Shown: positions 7,473 to 16,540 of the stretch, piece by piece
Position numbering within the stretch: the stretch's first letter is position 1
Layout: each line of letters starts with the position of its first letter
Assembly (NCBI GenBank): GCA_031409875.1
Contig: JANNYB010000083.1
Coordinates: forward strand, 1-64,000
Reading direction: 5' to 3'
Length of the DNA stretch: 64,000 bases
DNA from: CALMEH01 sp031409875
GTDB taxonomy: Bacteria > Acidobacteriota > Blastocatellia > Pyrinomonadales > Pyrinomonadaceae
Program-made: the position numbers and the translations under genes
The notes under the pieces: generated by a model
Told to the model about the DNA's origin: nothing
Database searches by the model: none
Seen by the model: the letters and a program-made list of their open reading frames with translations, nothing else

Positions 7473-10124
7473 ATGAAAAAATATTCAGCAAGCACAATTT
7501 TTACTTTAACAATTATATTTTTATTCGCATTTACGGGACACGCGGCGACGATTACGGTCAACACTTTGGTTGACGAAAACAACACGAACGCGGCGGCGTG
7601 CAGTTTGCGCGAAGCGATTAACAATGCGAACGGAAACAACACGACCAACGGTTTAGGTTGCGTCGCAGGTTCGGGAACTGACGATATTATTTTCAGCGTT
7701 TCCGGCACGATTAATTTGACCGCTGTTTTGCCCGAAATTAGTTCTTCAATGAACATCGGCAACAACACGACGACCGCGCCGAATTTAACGGTTAATCGAA
7801 GTTCGGGCGGCAATTATCGGATATTTTTCGTCAATGGCGGAAATACTGTCAATATGTCCGGCTTGATTATCAATAACGGTTTTGCTTTTGAGTCGAATGG
7901 CGGCGGAATTCAAAACAACGGCACAGTGACAATAACTAATTGCACTATCAGTAATAATCAAAGCACTAGCGATGGAAGCGGAATCTTGAATCAGGGCGCA
8001 ATGACGATTTCAAACAGCAGTATTCTTAATAATTCGGGTCCGGTTTACGGTGCCGGACTTGAACATAGCGGAACTTCTTTGACAATAACCAATTCCACAT
8101 TTTCAGGAAATTCTGCGACCGGTTTTACGGGCGGCGGCGCAATTGATATTTTCGGCAGTAATACGACAATTACCAATAGCACTTTCACCAATAACACGGC
8201 TTACGCCGGCGGCGCAATCAGTGCAGGGACGAACGCGACGATTACCAACTGCACTTTCAGCGGCAATATGTCAACTCAGGATTCTGCCGGATTATTTGTT
8301 TACAATGGCGCGACGGTCAATATTACGAATTCAACCATCGTTCAAAATAAGAGTGGCGGCATCACCATTGACGGTGCGACGCTTAATTTAAGGAATACGA
8401 TTGTTGCCGGAAATACCTCTTCGGACGGCACAACACCGCTCGACATTGGCGGAACAGTTTCCGCTTCGAGTTTGAACAACATCATCGGAACAGGCGGCGC
8501 GGGCGGTTTGACGAACGGCGTGAACGGCAATCAAGTTGACGTTTCGGTTGCCAATGTGCGTTTATTACCGCTCGGAAGTTACGGCGGAAGCGTCCAAACA
8601 ATGCCGATTCGCGTTAATTCTCCGGCACGAAACGCGGGAACGAACACGGGCGCACCGGCAACCGACGCACGCGGTTTCACTCGTCCGCAAGAAGCGACAA
8701 CCGACATCGGCGCGTTCGAGATTCAGACAAATTCGATTGTTACGAACACAAATAACAGCGGTGCGGGAAGTTTGCGTCAAGTTGTTGCTGATGTCGCATC
8801 GGGCGAGACTATCCAATTTGAATCGCCGCTGTTCGATACAGCGCAAACAATTTCGCTTTCCGGCGGACAAATTACGATTGGCAAAAATTTAACAATTTAC
8901 GGTAAAGGCGCGGATATTCTAAACGTGCGAAACACACTCGCGGCAAGCACGACGAGTCGCGTTTTCAGCATTTCCGCAGGATTTAATGTAAATCTGACCG
9001 GAATGACAATTTCCGGCGGCAATTTGTCCGGCACAAATGACGCAACGGGCAACGGCGGTGGCGTTTACAGTCTTGGCAACACGATTCTGCAAAGCGTCCA
9101 TATCACCGGCAACACTGGTAGTTACCGATCCGGCGGAATTTTCGCGCAAGGGCAGTTAACCGTTTTGAATTCAACCGTCAGCAACAATATCTCCAACATC
9201 ACTTCCTCACCGACCGGCGGCATATATTTACTCAATGCCGTTACCGTAATTACAAACACGACAATTTCCGGCAACACCTCGCCAAATTCAACTTTCAATA
9301 CCGGTGTGGGCGGAATTACTGTTGGAGGTGCGGCGAGCAACGCCACAATCACCAATTCAACGATTACCGATAATGACGGCGGACCCGGATCTATTTCCGG
9401 AGGACTTAGTTGCGGAAACGGAACAACCATCGTTCGCAACACCATCATCGCAGGAAATCGCAACAACATAAATGAACCGGATGTATCCAGAGCGATAAAC
9501 TCGTTAACTTCGCAAGGCTACAATTTGATCGGTAATCGCGGCTCGACAACCGAATTTAATCAGCCGACCGATCAAGTCGGTTCAAATCCATTGTTTGAAA
9601 ATGTTGATGAAAAATCGCTTGCGCCGAATGCCGTGCTTAATCCGTTGCTTGGTATTTTAACCAATAACGACGGAACTGTGCCGACACACGCTTTGCTTGG
9701 CGGTTCGCCCGCGCTCGATAAAGGAAATTCATTCGGTTCGACGACCGATACTCGCGGATTGACACGACCTCTTGATTTAGCCGGAATAACCAATGCGGCA
9801 GGCGGCGACGGCGCAGACATCGGAGGTTTTGAAGCGCAATCTCCAACTTCGGCAGCAGTTTCAATTAGCGGACAAGTGTTCACAACCGACGGCAGAGGTT
9901 TGCGAAATGCGTTGATTACGATTACGAATAATCAAGGACATTCGATGACCGTCAGAACTTCTACGTTCGGATTTTATCGGTTTGACGAACTCCAAGTCGG
10001 CGAAAATTACGTTATCGAAGTTCGTTCAAAGAATTTTCAATTTTCACCGCAAATTGTTACGGTCAACGAAGACTTAACAGGAATTGATTTTTACGCCGTT
10101 AGCGAATTGATACGCGGAAAATAA
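7473..10124 (+). CDS. Secreted right-handed beta-helix protein with CSLREAI domain
   Basis: An 883-residue exported protein. A signal peptide (MKKYSASTIFTLTIIFLFAF) ends near residue 25. CSLREAINNAN at 43-53 marks a CSLREAI domain and NSGAGSLRQVV near 430 starts a second similar unit. Between and after them run many TITNSTFSGN-type repeats, which form parallel beta-helix coils. The last 80 residues (from about 800) are a carboxypeptidase-regulatory-like beta-sandwich (ISGQVFTTDGRGLRNALITI). Such proteins are surface or extracellular and may bind or cleave polysaccharide, but no catalytic residues can be assigned. A strong terminator follows. Confidence 0.85.
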   Translation: MKKYSASTIFTLTIIFLFAFTGHAATITVNTLVDENNTNAAACSLREAINNANGNNTTNGLGCVAGSGTDDIIFSVSGTINLTAVLPEISSSMNIGNNTTTAPNLTVNRSSGGNYRIFFVNGGNTVNMSGLIINNGFAFESNGGGIQNNGTVTITNCTISNNQSTSDGSGILNQGAMTISNSSILNNSGPVYGAGLEHSGTSLTITNSTFSGNSATGFTGGGAIDIFGSNTTITNSTFTNNTAYAGGAISAGTNATITNCTFSGNMSTQDSAGLFVYNGATVNITNSTIVQNKSGGITIDGATLNLRNTIVAGNTSSDGTTPLDIGGTVSASSLNNIIGTGGAGGLTNGVNGNQVDVSVANVRLLPLGSYGGSVQTMPIRVNSPARNAGTNTGAPATDARGFTRPQEATTDIGAFEIQTNSIVTNTNNSGAGSLRQVVADVASGETIQFESPLFDTAQTISLSGGQITIGKNLTIYGKGADILNVRNTLAASTTSRVFSISAGFNVNLTGMTISGGNLSGTNDATGNGGGVYSLGNTILQSVHITGNTGSYRSGGIFAQGQLTVLNSTVSNNISNITSSPTGGIYLLNAVTVITNTTISGNTSPNSTFNTGVGGITVGGAASNATITNSTITDNDGGPGSISGGLSCGNGTTIVRNTIIAGNRNNINEPDVSRAINSLTSQGYNLIGNRGSTTEFNQPTDQVGSNPLFENVDEKSLAPNAVLNPLLGILTNNDGTVPTHALLGGSPALDKGNSFGSTTDTRGLTRPLDLAGITNAAGGDGADIGGFEAQSPTSAAVSISGQVFTTDGRGLRNALITITNNQGHSMTVRTSTFGFYRFDELQVGENYVIEVRSKNFQFSPQIVTVNEDLTGIDFYAVSELIRGK

Positions 10125-10146
10125 TTTTTCTAAATGCGAAAAAAGA

Positions 10147-10193
10147 GCGAAACGAAACGGATTTTATTATTCGCTTTCGTTTCGCATTTTTTT
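10147..10193 (+). terminator. Intrinsic terminator after the beta-helix gene
   Basis: GCGAAACGAAA at 10147-10157 pairs perfectly with TTTCGTTTCGC at 10175-10185, with a 17-nt loop, and is followed by a T-rich run. Confidence 0.8.
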
Positions 10194-10220
10194 CCTGCTT
10201 GCCGCAAAAAGAAGATCTGC

Positions 10221-10250
10221 TTGATTCTTCACTTTCTACTTTTTTATGAT
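10221..10250 (+). promoter_or_regulatory. Probable sigma70-type promoter of the polysaccharide operon
   Basis: TTGATT at 10221-10226 and TATGAT at 10245-10250 are spaced by 18 bp. They lie after the terminator and 23 bp before the GTG of the flippase gene, the first of a run of tightly packed genes. Confidence 0.45.
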
Positions 10251-10273
10251 AAGGTTGTCATTTTGATTAACCC

Positions 10274-11770
10274 GTGACCGATAAAGAGATTTCTACCGAA
10301 CAAGATTCAAATAAAAACGAACGCCAGAGCGCGAATTGGGATTTAAGCAATGCCGTTCGTAATTATTCGACGCTGGTTGTTACGCAGATTGCCGTTGCTT
10401 TTTTTTCGTTCGCGTCCGTTACGCTTTGCTCGCGCACGCTCGGTGCGGAAGGTTACGGCGGCATTATTTCGGTCATTGCGGCTTCGAGCATCGCACAGAT
10501 TTTTGTCAGTTGGACGTGCGTCGGTTTGGCTCGTTTCGGCGTTGAAGAATTTGTCGGAAGCGGAAAAATCTCGAAATCTTTTTGGGCGCGAACCTTGATT
10601 TTTCTGCCGAATACGCTGATTTTTCTGGCGTTTTCGTTACTTTGGTTTCCGCTTTTGGCAGATTGGCTAAAATTGCCGCCCGAAGCATTTTGGCTCGTTC
10701 TGCTTCATTTTGCGTCAATGGCGGTTTGGCTTCACGTTCAACACGCTTTTCAAGGCGCGAAATTGCCGAAGTTACAAGGAATTTTGCTGGCAGTCGAACG
10801 TCTTTTGATTTTTCTTATTTTGCTCGGCTTGCTTTATTTCGGTGAGTTGACGTGGCTTTCGGCGGTTTGGGCGTATATTTTGCCGCCGGTTTTGATGACT
10901 TTAATCGGTCTTTGGAAACTTAGAAACCTCGTTTCGTGGAAGTTTGAATTCGATACGGAAATTTTCAAAAAAATTATGAAATTTTCCGTGCCGCTGATTC
11001 CGTTTTCGTTTATCGGATATTTTTCGACGAATTATCTGGACGCAATTTTTATCTCACAATTTTTGAACAAAACCGAACTCGGAATTTATTCGATTGCTTA
11101 TCAAATCAACGGAATTTTGATGCAATTTCCGACGCTTGCCGGTTCACTCATAATGCCGCTTTTTGTTACTCTGCAATCTACTAATCAAGATAGTTTTGTC
11201 AGAAAATATGTGGCGGATGCTTTGCCTGTGATGACGCTCGTTTGGGGAATCGGCTGCGTTTTGGTGGCGGCTTCGGGAATGATTTTTATTCCTCTGGTTT
11301 TCGGCGAAGAAGTTGCGGAAGCGAGCAACGTGCTTTGGGTTTTAGTCGTCAGTTCCGCGTTTGCGTTTGCGAGTCTTGTCGGTTACATACCTCTAATCAG
11401 CAAAAATTCCGCAACATATATCGGAATTCCGATGGCTATCGCCGCCGCTTTAGCCAATTTTTTTGGGAATTTTTTTCTCATTCCGAAATACGGCTTAATC
11501 GGATGCGCGTGGGCAACCGTTTTGGCGACGGCGGCAAGTTTTTTAACCGTTTTGTTGATTTCACATTACAAATATCCGCTCAAACATCGTTGGACTTTGC
11601 AATCAACTTTGCCGACTTTAATTGCTTGTTCGACTTTTTTATGGACGAAAAGTTTGTTGATAACTTTCACCGTTTTCAGTATCGTGATAATTTTACTACT
11701 GATTTTGCATCGAAAATCCCTACGCGATAGTATAAATGTTTTGTTAAACGCGAGGAAAATTTTGAGTTAA
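10274..11770 (+). CDS. Polysaccharide flippase (Wzx / MATE-like)
   Basis: A 498-residue integral membrane protein with about a dozen hydrophobic helices and the polysaccharide-export pattern at the start: VRNYSTLVVTQIAVAFFSF, then SRTLGAEGYG, a signature of the oligosaccharide flippase family. It should move undecaprenyl-linked repeat units from the cytoplasmic to the periplasmic face of the inner membrane. The start is GTG at 10274, since no ATG lies nearby in frame. It heads a compact run: the next methyltransferase begins 1 bp after its stop. Confidence 0.88.
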   Translation: MTDKEISTEQDSNKNERQSANWDLSNAVRNYSTLVVTQIAVAFFSFASVTLCSRTLGAEGYGGIISVIAASSIAQIFVSWTCVGLARFGVEEFVGSGKISKSFWARTLIFLPNTLIFLAFSLLWFPLLADWLKLPPEAFWLVLLHFASMAVWLHVQHAFQGAKLPKLQGILLAVERLLIFLILLGLLYFGELTWLSAVWAYILPPVLMTLIGLWKLRNLVSWKFEFDTEIFKKIMKFSVPLIPFSFIGYFSTNYLDAIFISQFLNKTELGIYSIAYQINGILMQFPTLAGSLIMPLFVTLQSTNQDSFVRKYVADALPVMTLVWGIGCVLVAASGMIFIPLVFGEEVAEASNVLWVLVVSSAFAFASLVGYIPLISKNSATYIGIPMAIAAALANFFGNFFLIPKYGLIGCAWATVLATAASFLTVLLISHYKYPLKHRWTLQSTLPTLIACSTFLWTKSLLITFTVFSIVIILLLILHRKSLRDSINVLLNARKILS

Positions 11771-11771
11771 G

Positions 11772-12716
11772 ATGGAAACACCGAAAAGTCCGGTTACGAA
11801 AACCGGACGAACTAAAATTATTGACGCTTTTTCGACCGAAGATATTGTCGGGCTTTACCGCCAACAGGAAAATCTCGATCTCGCAGATTTCTTTCGATTC
11901 GGCGAAACCGTTTATTTATTGGAATGTGAAGACACGGGCTATCGTTTTTATTTTCCGTTTGAGGTTGCGGGCGACGAAGATTTTTATCAAAAATTAAAAC
12001 TCGAAGGAGACAAAAAAGGTTTGGAATATGACCGCGATTGGTCTCCCGACCACGAATTTGCCTTCGGACAAATCGGCGCGGACGAAAAACTTCTGGAAAT
12101 CGGTTGTAACACGGGAAAATTTTTGGAAAAAATCCGCGAAAAAACGAACTTTGCCGAAGGCGTGGAGTTTAATTCGGTTGCCGCCGAAGCCGCTCGAAAA
12201 AAAGGTTTGCGTGTCAGAAATATAGACATCGCCGAACTCGTTGAAACCGAAGCAGAAACCTTTGACGTGGTTTGCGGTTTTCAGGTTTTGGAGCATATCC
12301 CGAACATCGAACCGTTTTTGTCGGCGGCGATTAAATTATTGAAAAAAGGCGGTAAACTGATTTTCAGCGTTCCGAATAACGAGCCGTATTTTCAAAGATT
12401 CAGCAAATACGAAGTTCTGAATTTGCCGCCGCATCACGTCGGATTGTGGAATTTGAAAGCGTTTGAAAGGATCACGGATTTTTATGAAATAAATTTGGAA
12501 AATTACGCTTTTACAGGACGCAGCAGTTTTAAGGCGGACATCTATCTGCGTTCAAAACTAATGGCTGGCATAAAATCTTTACCAAAAAAAAACACTCTTG
12601 GCGAAAAGGTGAAAATGTTTGCGCTTGCGCCCGTTTCGATAATCTTTAACGGTTTTGATGCTTTGCGCGGCAAAGTCGGATTCGGACATATTACGGTTGT
12701 TTTCCGCAAAAAATAA
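11772..12716 (+). CDS. Class I SAM-dependent methyltransferase
   Basis: A 314-residue protein. An N-terminal region of about 90 residues precedes the SAM motif LLEIGCNTGKFLEKI (about 100-114). FDVVCGFQVLEHIPN (motif IV-like) and LLKKGGKLIFSVPNNEP follow, so it is a Methyltransf_23/11-type enzyme. In this setting it likely methylates a sugar hydroxyl or a lipid-linked glycan. The substrate is not predictable. It sits between the flippase and a second methyltransferase, whose ATG overlaps its stop by one base (TAATG), indicating translational coupling. Confidence 0.82.
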   Translation: METPKSPVTKTGRTKIIDAFSTEDIVGLYRQQENLDLADFFRFGETVYLLECEDTGYRFYFPFEVAGDEDFYQKLKLEGDKKGLEYDRDWSPDHEFAFGQIGADEKLLEIGCNTGKFLEKIREKTNFAEGVEFNSVAAEAARKKGLRVRNIDIAELVETEAETFDVVCGFQVLEHIPNIEPFLSAAIKLLKKGGKLIFSVPNNEPYFQRFSKYEVLNLPPHHVGLWNLKAFERITDFYEINLENYAFTGRSSFKADIYLRSKLMAGIKSLPKKNTLGEKVKMFALAPVSIIFNGFDALRGKVGFGHITVVFRKK

Positions 12717-13456
12717 TGAGTGAATCAATTAGAAAATTTCAACGCAAAGATGTCGAATTAATGGAGAAACTTTATCCTTCTCCGTTTTATGCAGGTTTTT
12801 GGTGTCGTTGGCGAATTGATAAAGCGATTGCATCGGCGGCATCGTCGGCGCACGGAACTCTGCTCGATGTCGGTTGCGGTAGAAAGCCCTATTCGGCGGT
12901 GTTTGCGCCTTTTATCGAAAAACATCTCGGTATGGAATATTCACCGGAAAGCGTTTATCGCGGACATAAAGCCGATATTTTCGGCGATGCGATGAATATT
13001 CCGTTTGCCGATAATTCGGTTGATACGATTGTTTGCACCGAAGTTTTGGAGCATTTGCCGAATCCCGAAAAAGCGATTGCCGAATTTGCTCGAATTTTGC
13101 GTCCCGGTGGCGTTATCATTACAACCGCGCCGTTCTTTTATCCGATTCACGACAGTTGGGATTTTTTTCGTTACAGCCGCGATGGAGTTGCAGTAATAAT
13201 GCAACGGCACGGCTTGGAAATTGAAACTATCGAACCGCTTTCGGGCGGCGGGATTACGTTGGCGATAATGTTTAATTTGTTTTGGTTTGAACTCGGTTTT
13301 ATGTGGACAAAATGGCTTTATCCAATTGGTGTTTTACTTCGCCCGATACTTTTGCCGTTAGTTTTCATCGTAAATATTTTGGGATGGCTTGCCGATAAAA
13401 TCATCCCTTCGCCACAGATGGCTTTCAATCATCTAACAATCGGAAAAAAGAAATGA
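12716..13456 (+). CDS. Class I SAM-dependent methyltransferase (Methyltransf_11)
   Basis: A 246-residue protein with LLDVGCGRKPYSAVFAPF (SAM-binding loop, about 44-61), IVCTEVLEHLPNPEKAI and FARILRPGGVIITTAPFF. The C-terminal 60 residues are hydrophobic (FNLFWFELGFMWTKWLYPIG and a following segment), suggesting that the enzyme attaches to the membrane near lipid-linked intermediates. Its start overlaps the previous stop, and its own stop overlaps the next ATG by 4 bp (ATGA). The role, methylation of a glycan or nucleotide sugar, is inferred from the operon. Confidence 0.82.
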   Translation: MSESIRKFQRKDVELMEKLYPSPFYAGFWCRWRIDKAIASAASSAHGTLLDVGCGRKPYSAVFAPFIEKHLGMEYSPESVYRGHKADIFGDAMNIPFADNSVDTIVCTEVLEHLPNPEKAIAEFARILRPGGVIITTAPFFYPIHDSWDFFRYSRDGVAVIMQRHGLEIETIEPLSGGGITLAIMFNLFWFELGFMWTKWLYPIGVLLRPILLPLVFIVNILGWLADKIIPSPQMAFNHLTIGKKK

Positions 13457-14619
13457 ATTCATTACCAATCAAAATTCTTCACTTAATTCCAACGCTTTCG
13501 AGCGGCGGAGCTGAAAGGCAACTCGTCAACCTTGTTGGAAGCACTCGCGCCGAGAAAATCAATCACGTTGTTTGCGTCATCGGCGAAGCGGATTTTTTTG
13601 CTCCGTCAATTCGTCAGTCGGGCGGCAAAGTCATTGAATTAAACATTTCCGCCAAACGTCCTTTCTTTCAAGCGGCGCAAAAATTTCGGCAAATTATCCG
13701 CGAGGAAAAACCCGATATAATTCATTCGTGGCTTTACGATGCGAATGTCGCGGCGCGTTTGGCAAATCTTTTGAACAGCAAAACGCCGATTATCACTTCT
13801 CTGCAATTAGCCGACTACGAGCCGGAAGCCGCCCGTATCGGAAATTGGAATCCGCATAAAGTTCGCGTTTTGAAGGCGATTGATAAATTTGCTACCATTT
13901 TGACTAAACCGTATTTTGCAGCGTGTTCGGAATTTGTCAAAAAGTCGTATCAAAAACACTATGGAATTGACGAAACCAGAACGGAAGTTATTTATAATTC
14001 GGTCAATGCGGATTTTCTGGCTTCGTCCGAAAACGATTTGAAAAAATTGCGCGAAGAATTCGGTTTTTCTTCCGATACGTTTGTTTTTTTGAATGTCGGG
14101 CGACTTGACGCACAAAAAAATCATCGCCTAATTTTCGAGGCTTTCCGGCAGGTTTCCGCAGAACTTCCGAATGCCGTTTTGCTTTTAGCCGGAATCGGAG
14201 GTTTGGAAAACGAACTGAAAAAAGCGGTCAAGGATTTGCAAATTGACGGAAAAGTTTATTTTTTAGGTAGAAGAAATGATGTTGGCGCACTTCTTGAATT
14301 TGCCGATGTCTTTGTTTTTCCGTCTTTTTTTGAAGGTTTGCCGGTGGCTTTGGTCGAAGCAATGTTCAAATCTTTGCCGTGCATCGCTTCGCGCATCGAA
14401 GTTTTCGAGGAAGTTATCACAAACGATGAAAATGGTTTGCTTATAGATCCGAACTCGCCCGACGAGTTAAAAGAAGCGATGATAAAACTTTACCGCCGGA
14501 CAGATTTGCGAAAAATGCTCGGCGAAAATGCTTTTCAGACAGCGAATACGAAATTTAACTCAACGGAAACGGCGCGGCAGTGGGAAGATTTTTACAAAAA
14601 AGTTAGATTCGGAGTTTGA
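13453..14619 (+). CDS. GT4 glycosyltransferase
   Basis: A 388-residue two-domain GT-B enzyme. The N-terminal domain has LIPTLSSGGAERQLVNL (about 11-27), the acceptor-side glycine loop of family 4. The C-terminal domain has FLNVGRLDAQKNHRLIFEAF and the donor-binding E-x7-E motif in FFEGLPVALVEAMFKSLP. It should transfer a sugar from a nucleotide donor to a lipid-linked glycan at the cytoplasmic face of the membrane. Donor and acceptor cannot be read from the sequence. It is coupled to the preceding methyltransferase by a 4-bp overlap. Confidence 0.88.
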   Translation: MNSLPIKILHLIPTLSSGGAERQLVNLVGSTRAEKINHVVCVIGEADFFAPSIRQSGGKVIELNISAKRPFFQAAQKFRQIIREEKPDIIHSWLYDANVAARLANLLNSKTPIITSLQLADYEPEAARIGNWNPHKVRVLKAIDKFATILTKPYFAACSEFVKKSYQKHYGIDETRTEVIYNSVNADFLASSENDLKKLREEFGFSSDTFVFLNVGRLDAQKNHRLIFEAFRQVSAELPNAVLLLAGIGGLENELKKAVKDLQIDGKVYFLGRRNDVGALLEFADVFVFPSFFEGLPVALVEAMFKSLPCIASRIEVFEEVITNDENGLLIDPNSPDELKEAMIKLYRRTDLRKMLGENAFQTANTKFNSTETARQWEDFYKKVRFGV

Positions 14620-14684
14620 GCAATTAGGCGGAATTTTTGTAATATTCTATACTTTATCATTTAGGACAAAAAGAGGAATTTTTA

Positions 14685-16463
14685 ATGAGTTTTGCAAACG
14701 GCACAAAAAAGCCAGTTTATATTATCGGAGTTAGCGGAAAATACAACAGCGGCGCAGGTAGTGGCGATGCACATCATCCGGCTGCAGCGTTGCTCAAAGA
14801 CGGCGAAATAGTTGCGCTGGCGAGCGAAGAAAGATTTGTTCGTGTCAAATATGCCATCGGCTTTTTTCCGTATCATTCGGTCAAATTTTGTTTAGATACG
14901 GCAGGCATTACGCTTGCCGATGTTGACGCGATTGCATGGTCAAACGACCCGTATCTGGCGGCAGAACGCTGGATAAACGCAAACAATACGACAATTAAAA
15001 AACTTGCCTTCGGTTTTACGCGCACCTTGCACAAATTGAAAAATGGCATCGGCAAAGGCTTGAGTTTTTTCGACCTTTCGCTCAAGCCCTGGCAAGAAGA
15101 AGAAAACGAAAAATCGGGTTTTCGTGTGAAATTTCAGACCGATATTGATAAAATTCCGTTTTTTTGCGTTGACCATCATTATTCACACGCGGCTTCAGCT
15201 TACTATGCCAGCGGTTTTGACGAAGCAACCGTCATCACTTGGGACGGAAGCGGAGATGGTTTGAGCGCGACAATTTCGCACGGCAAAAACGGTAAATTAA
15301 CGGTCTTGGAAGAGCGAAACGATTTTTCAATCGGCGAAGTCTATTGGGCAATTCACAAATTTTTGCAGCTCAGCGATGAAGGGTCGCTGATGGGCTTGGC
15401 AGGTTACGGCAAGCCGCAAGGCACTTTCGACAAAGTTGCCGATCCCGAAAAGTTATATGTAGATTTCAGCAAAATCAGTCGTCCGTCCGTCGGACACGGC
15501 TTGGGTTATTCGATGGGTTTAGTCGAATGGCTCGGCAAACCGCGTCTGGAAGACGATGAAATCGAAGAACGCCATAAATCAATCGCTCACGATTTGCAAA
15601 AACTGGTCGAAGATTTTGGTTTTTCGTATCTCAAACGCGCCCTAGAAATGACCAAATGCCGCAATGTCGTTTTCGCCGGCGGCGTGGCTTTGAACGCGAC
15701 GATGAACGGAAAATTTGCGCGTTCCGGCTTAATTGACAATATCTTTATCCAACCCGAAGCGGGCGATGCGGGCGGAAGTTTGGGCGCGGCTTATGTCGCG
15801 CACGTCAAACTCGGACACGAACTCAAACCCAAAGCGATGGAACACGCTTATTACGGAATCGGCTATACGGACGACGAAATCGAAAAGGCTTTGGACATCG
15901 TGAAAGTCAAATATACAAAATATTCGAGCGAAGATTTGGTCGAAAAAGTTGCTGATTTGCTTGCGAATAAAAAAATTGTCGGTTGGTTTCAAGGCAGAAG
16001 CGAATGGGGACCGCGTGCGCTTGGGGCGCGTTCGATTTTGGGCGACCCGCGAGATAGAGAAATGCTTTACAACATCAATGCGGCGGTCAAATACCGTGAC
16101 GGTTGGCGACCTTTCGCGCCGTCAATGATCGAAGAAGCGGCGGAAGATTATCTTGAAGGCGTAGTTTATGCGCCGTTTATGATTATGACATTTCCTGTCA
16201 AAGAAGAGAAAAGAGCGGAAATTCCGGCAGTCGTTCACGTTGACGGCACAACGCGCCCACAGATGGTCAGACGCGATGTAAATCCACTTTATTACGATAT
16301 GATAAAGCGTTTCGGCGAGAAAACCGGCACACCGATTGTGATGAATACATCGTTCAATCTTAAGGGCGAACCTGTTGTGAATTCGCCGCGGGATGCCGTC
16401 AGAACTTTTTACAGTTCGGGACTCGATGCGCTGGCAATCGGAAATTTTTTGATTGAGAAATAA
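14685..16463 (+). CDS. Carbamoyltransferase, NodU/CmcH family
   Basis: A 592-residue protein covering both family domains. The N-terminal Kae1-like domain shows HHPAAALLKDGEIVALASEE, VDHHYSHAASAYYASGF with metal-binding histidines, and ITWDGSGDG. The C-terminal domain shows FQGRSEWGPRALGARSIL and DGWRPFAPSM. Family members use carbamoyl phosphate and ATP to O-carbamoylate sugars (NodU on Nod factors) or antibiotics. In this locus a carbamoylated sugar in the exopolysaccharide is the natural inference. It begins 65 bp after the glycosyltransferase, possibly with its own promoter, and ends at a bidirectional terminator. Confidence 0.9.
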   Translation: MSFANGTKKPVYIIGVSGKYNSGAGSGDAHHPAAALLKDGEIVALASEERFVRVKYAIGFFPYHSVKFCLDTAGITLADVDAIAWSNDPYLAAERWINANNTTIKKLAFGFTRTLHKLKNGIGKGLSFFDLSLKPWQEEENEKSGFRVKFQTDIDKIPFFCVDHHYSHAASAYYASGFDEATVITWDGSGDGLSATISHGKNGKLTVLEERNDFSIGEVYWAIHKFLQLSDEGSLMGLAGYGKPQGTFDKVADPEKLYVDFSKISRPSVGHGLGYSMGLVEWLGKPRLEDDEIEERHKSIAHDLQKLVEDFGFSYLKRALEMTKCRNVVFAGGVALNATMNGKFARSGLIDNIFIQPEAGDAGGSLGAAYVAHVKLGHELKPKAMEHAYYGIGYTDDEIEKALDIVKVKYTKYSSEDLVEKVADLLANKKIVGWFQGRSEWGPRALGARSILGDPRDREMLYNINAAVKYRDGWRPFAPSMIEEAAEDYLEGVVYAPFMIMTFPVKEEKRAEIPAVVHVDGTTRPQMVRRDVNPLYYDMIKRFGEKTGTPIVMNTSFNLKGEPVVNSPRDAVRTFYSSGLDALAIGNFLIEK

Positions 16464-16491
16464 TTTCCGCTGTCAAAAACGCTGAAAAATG

Positions 16492-16533
16492 AGCAAGGAT
16501 AATTACCGCAAAAATTCGATAATTATCCTTGCT
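16492..16533. terminator. Bidirectional hairpin between convergent genes
   Basis: AGCAAGGATAATTA at 16492-16505 pairs perfectly with TAATTATCCTTGCT at 16520-16533 over 14 bp with a 14-nt loop. It lies between the carbamoyltransferase stop (16463) and the convergent LamG gene stop (16541). T tracts are short on both sides. Confidence 0.7.
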
Positions 16534-16540
16534 TTAATAA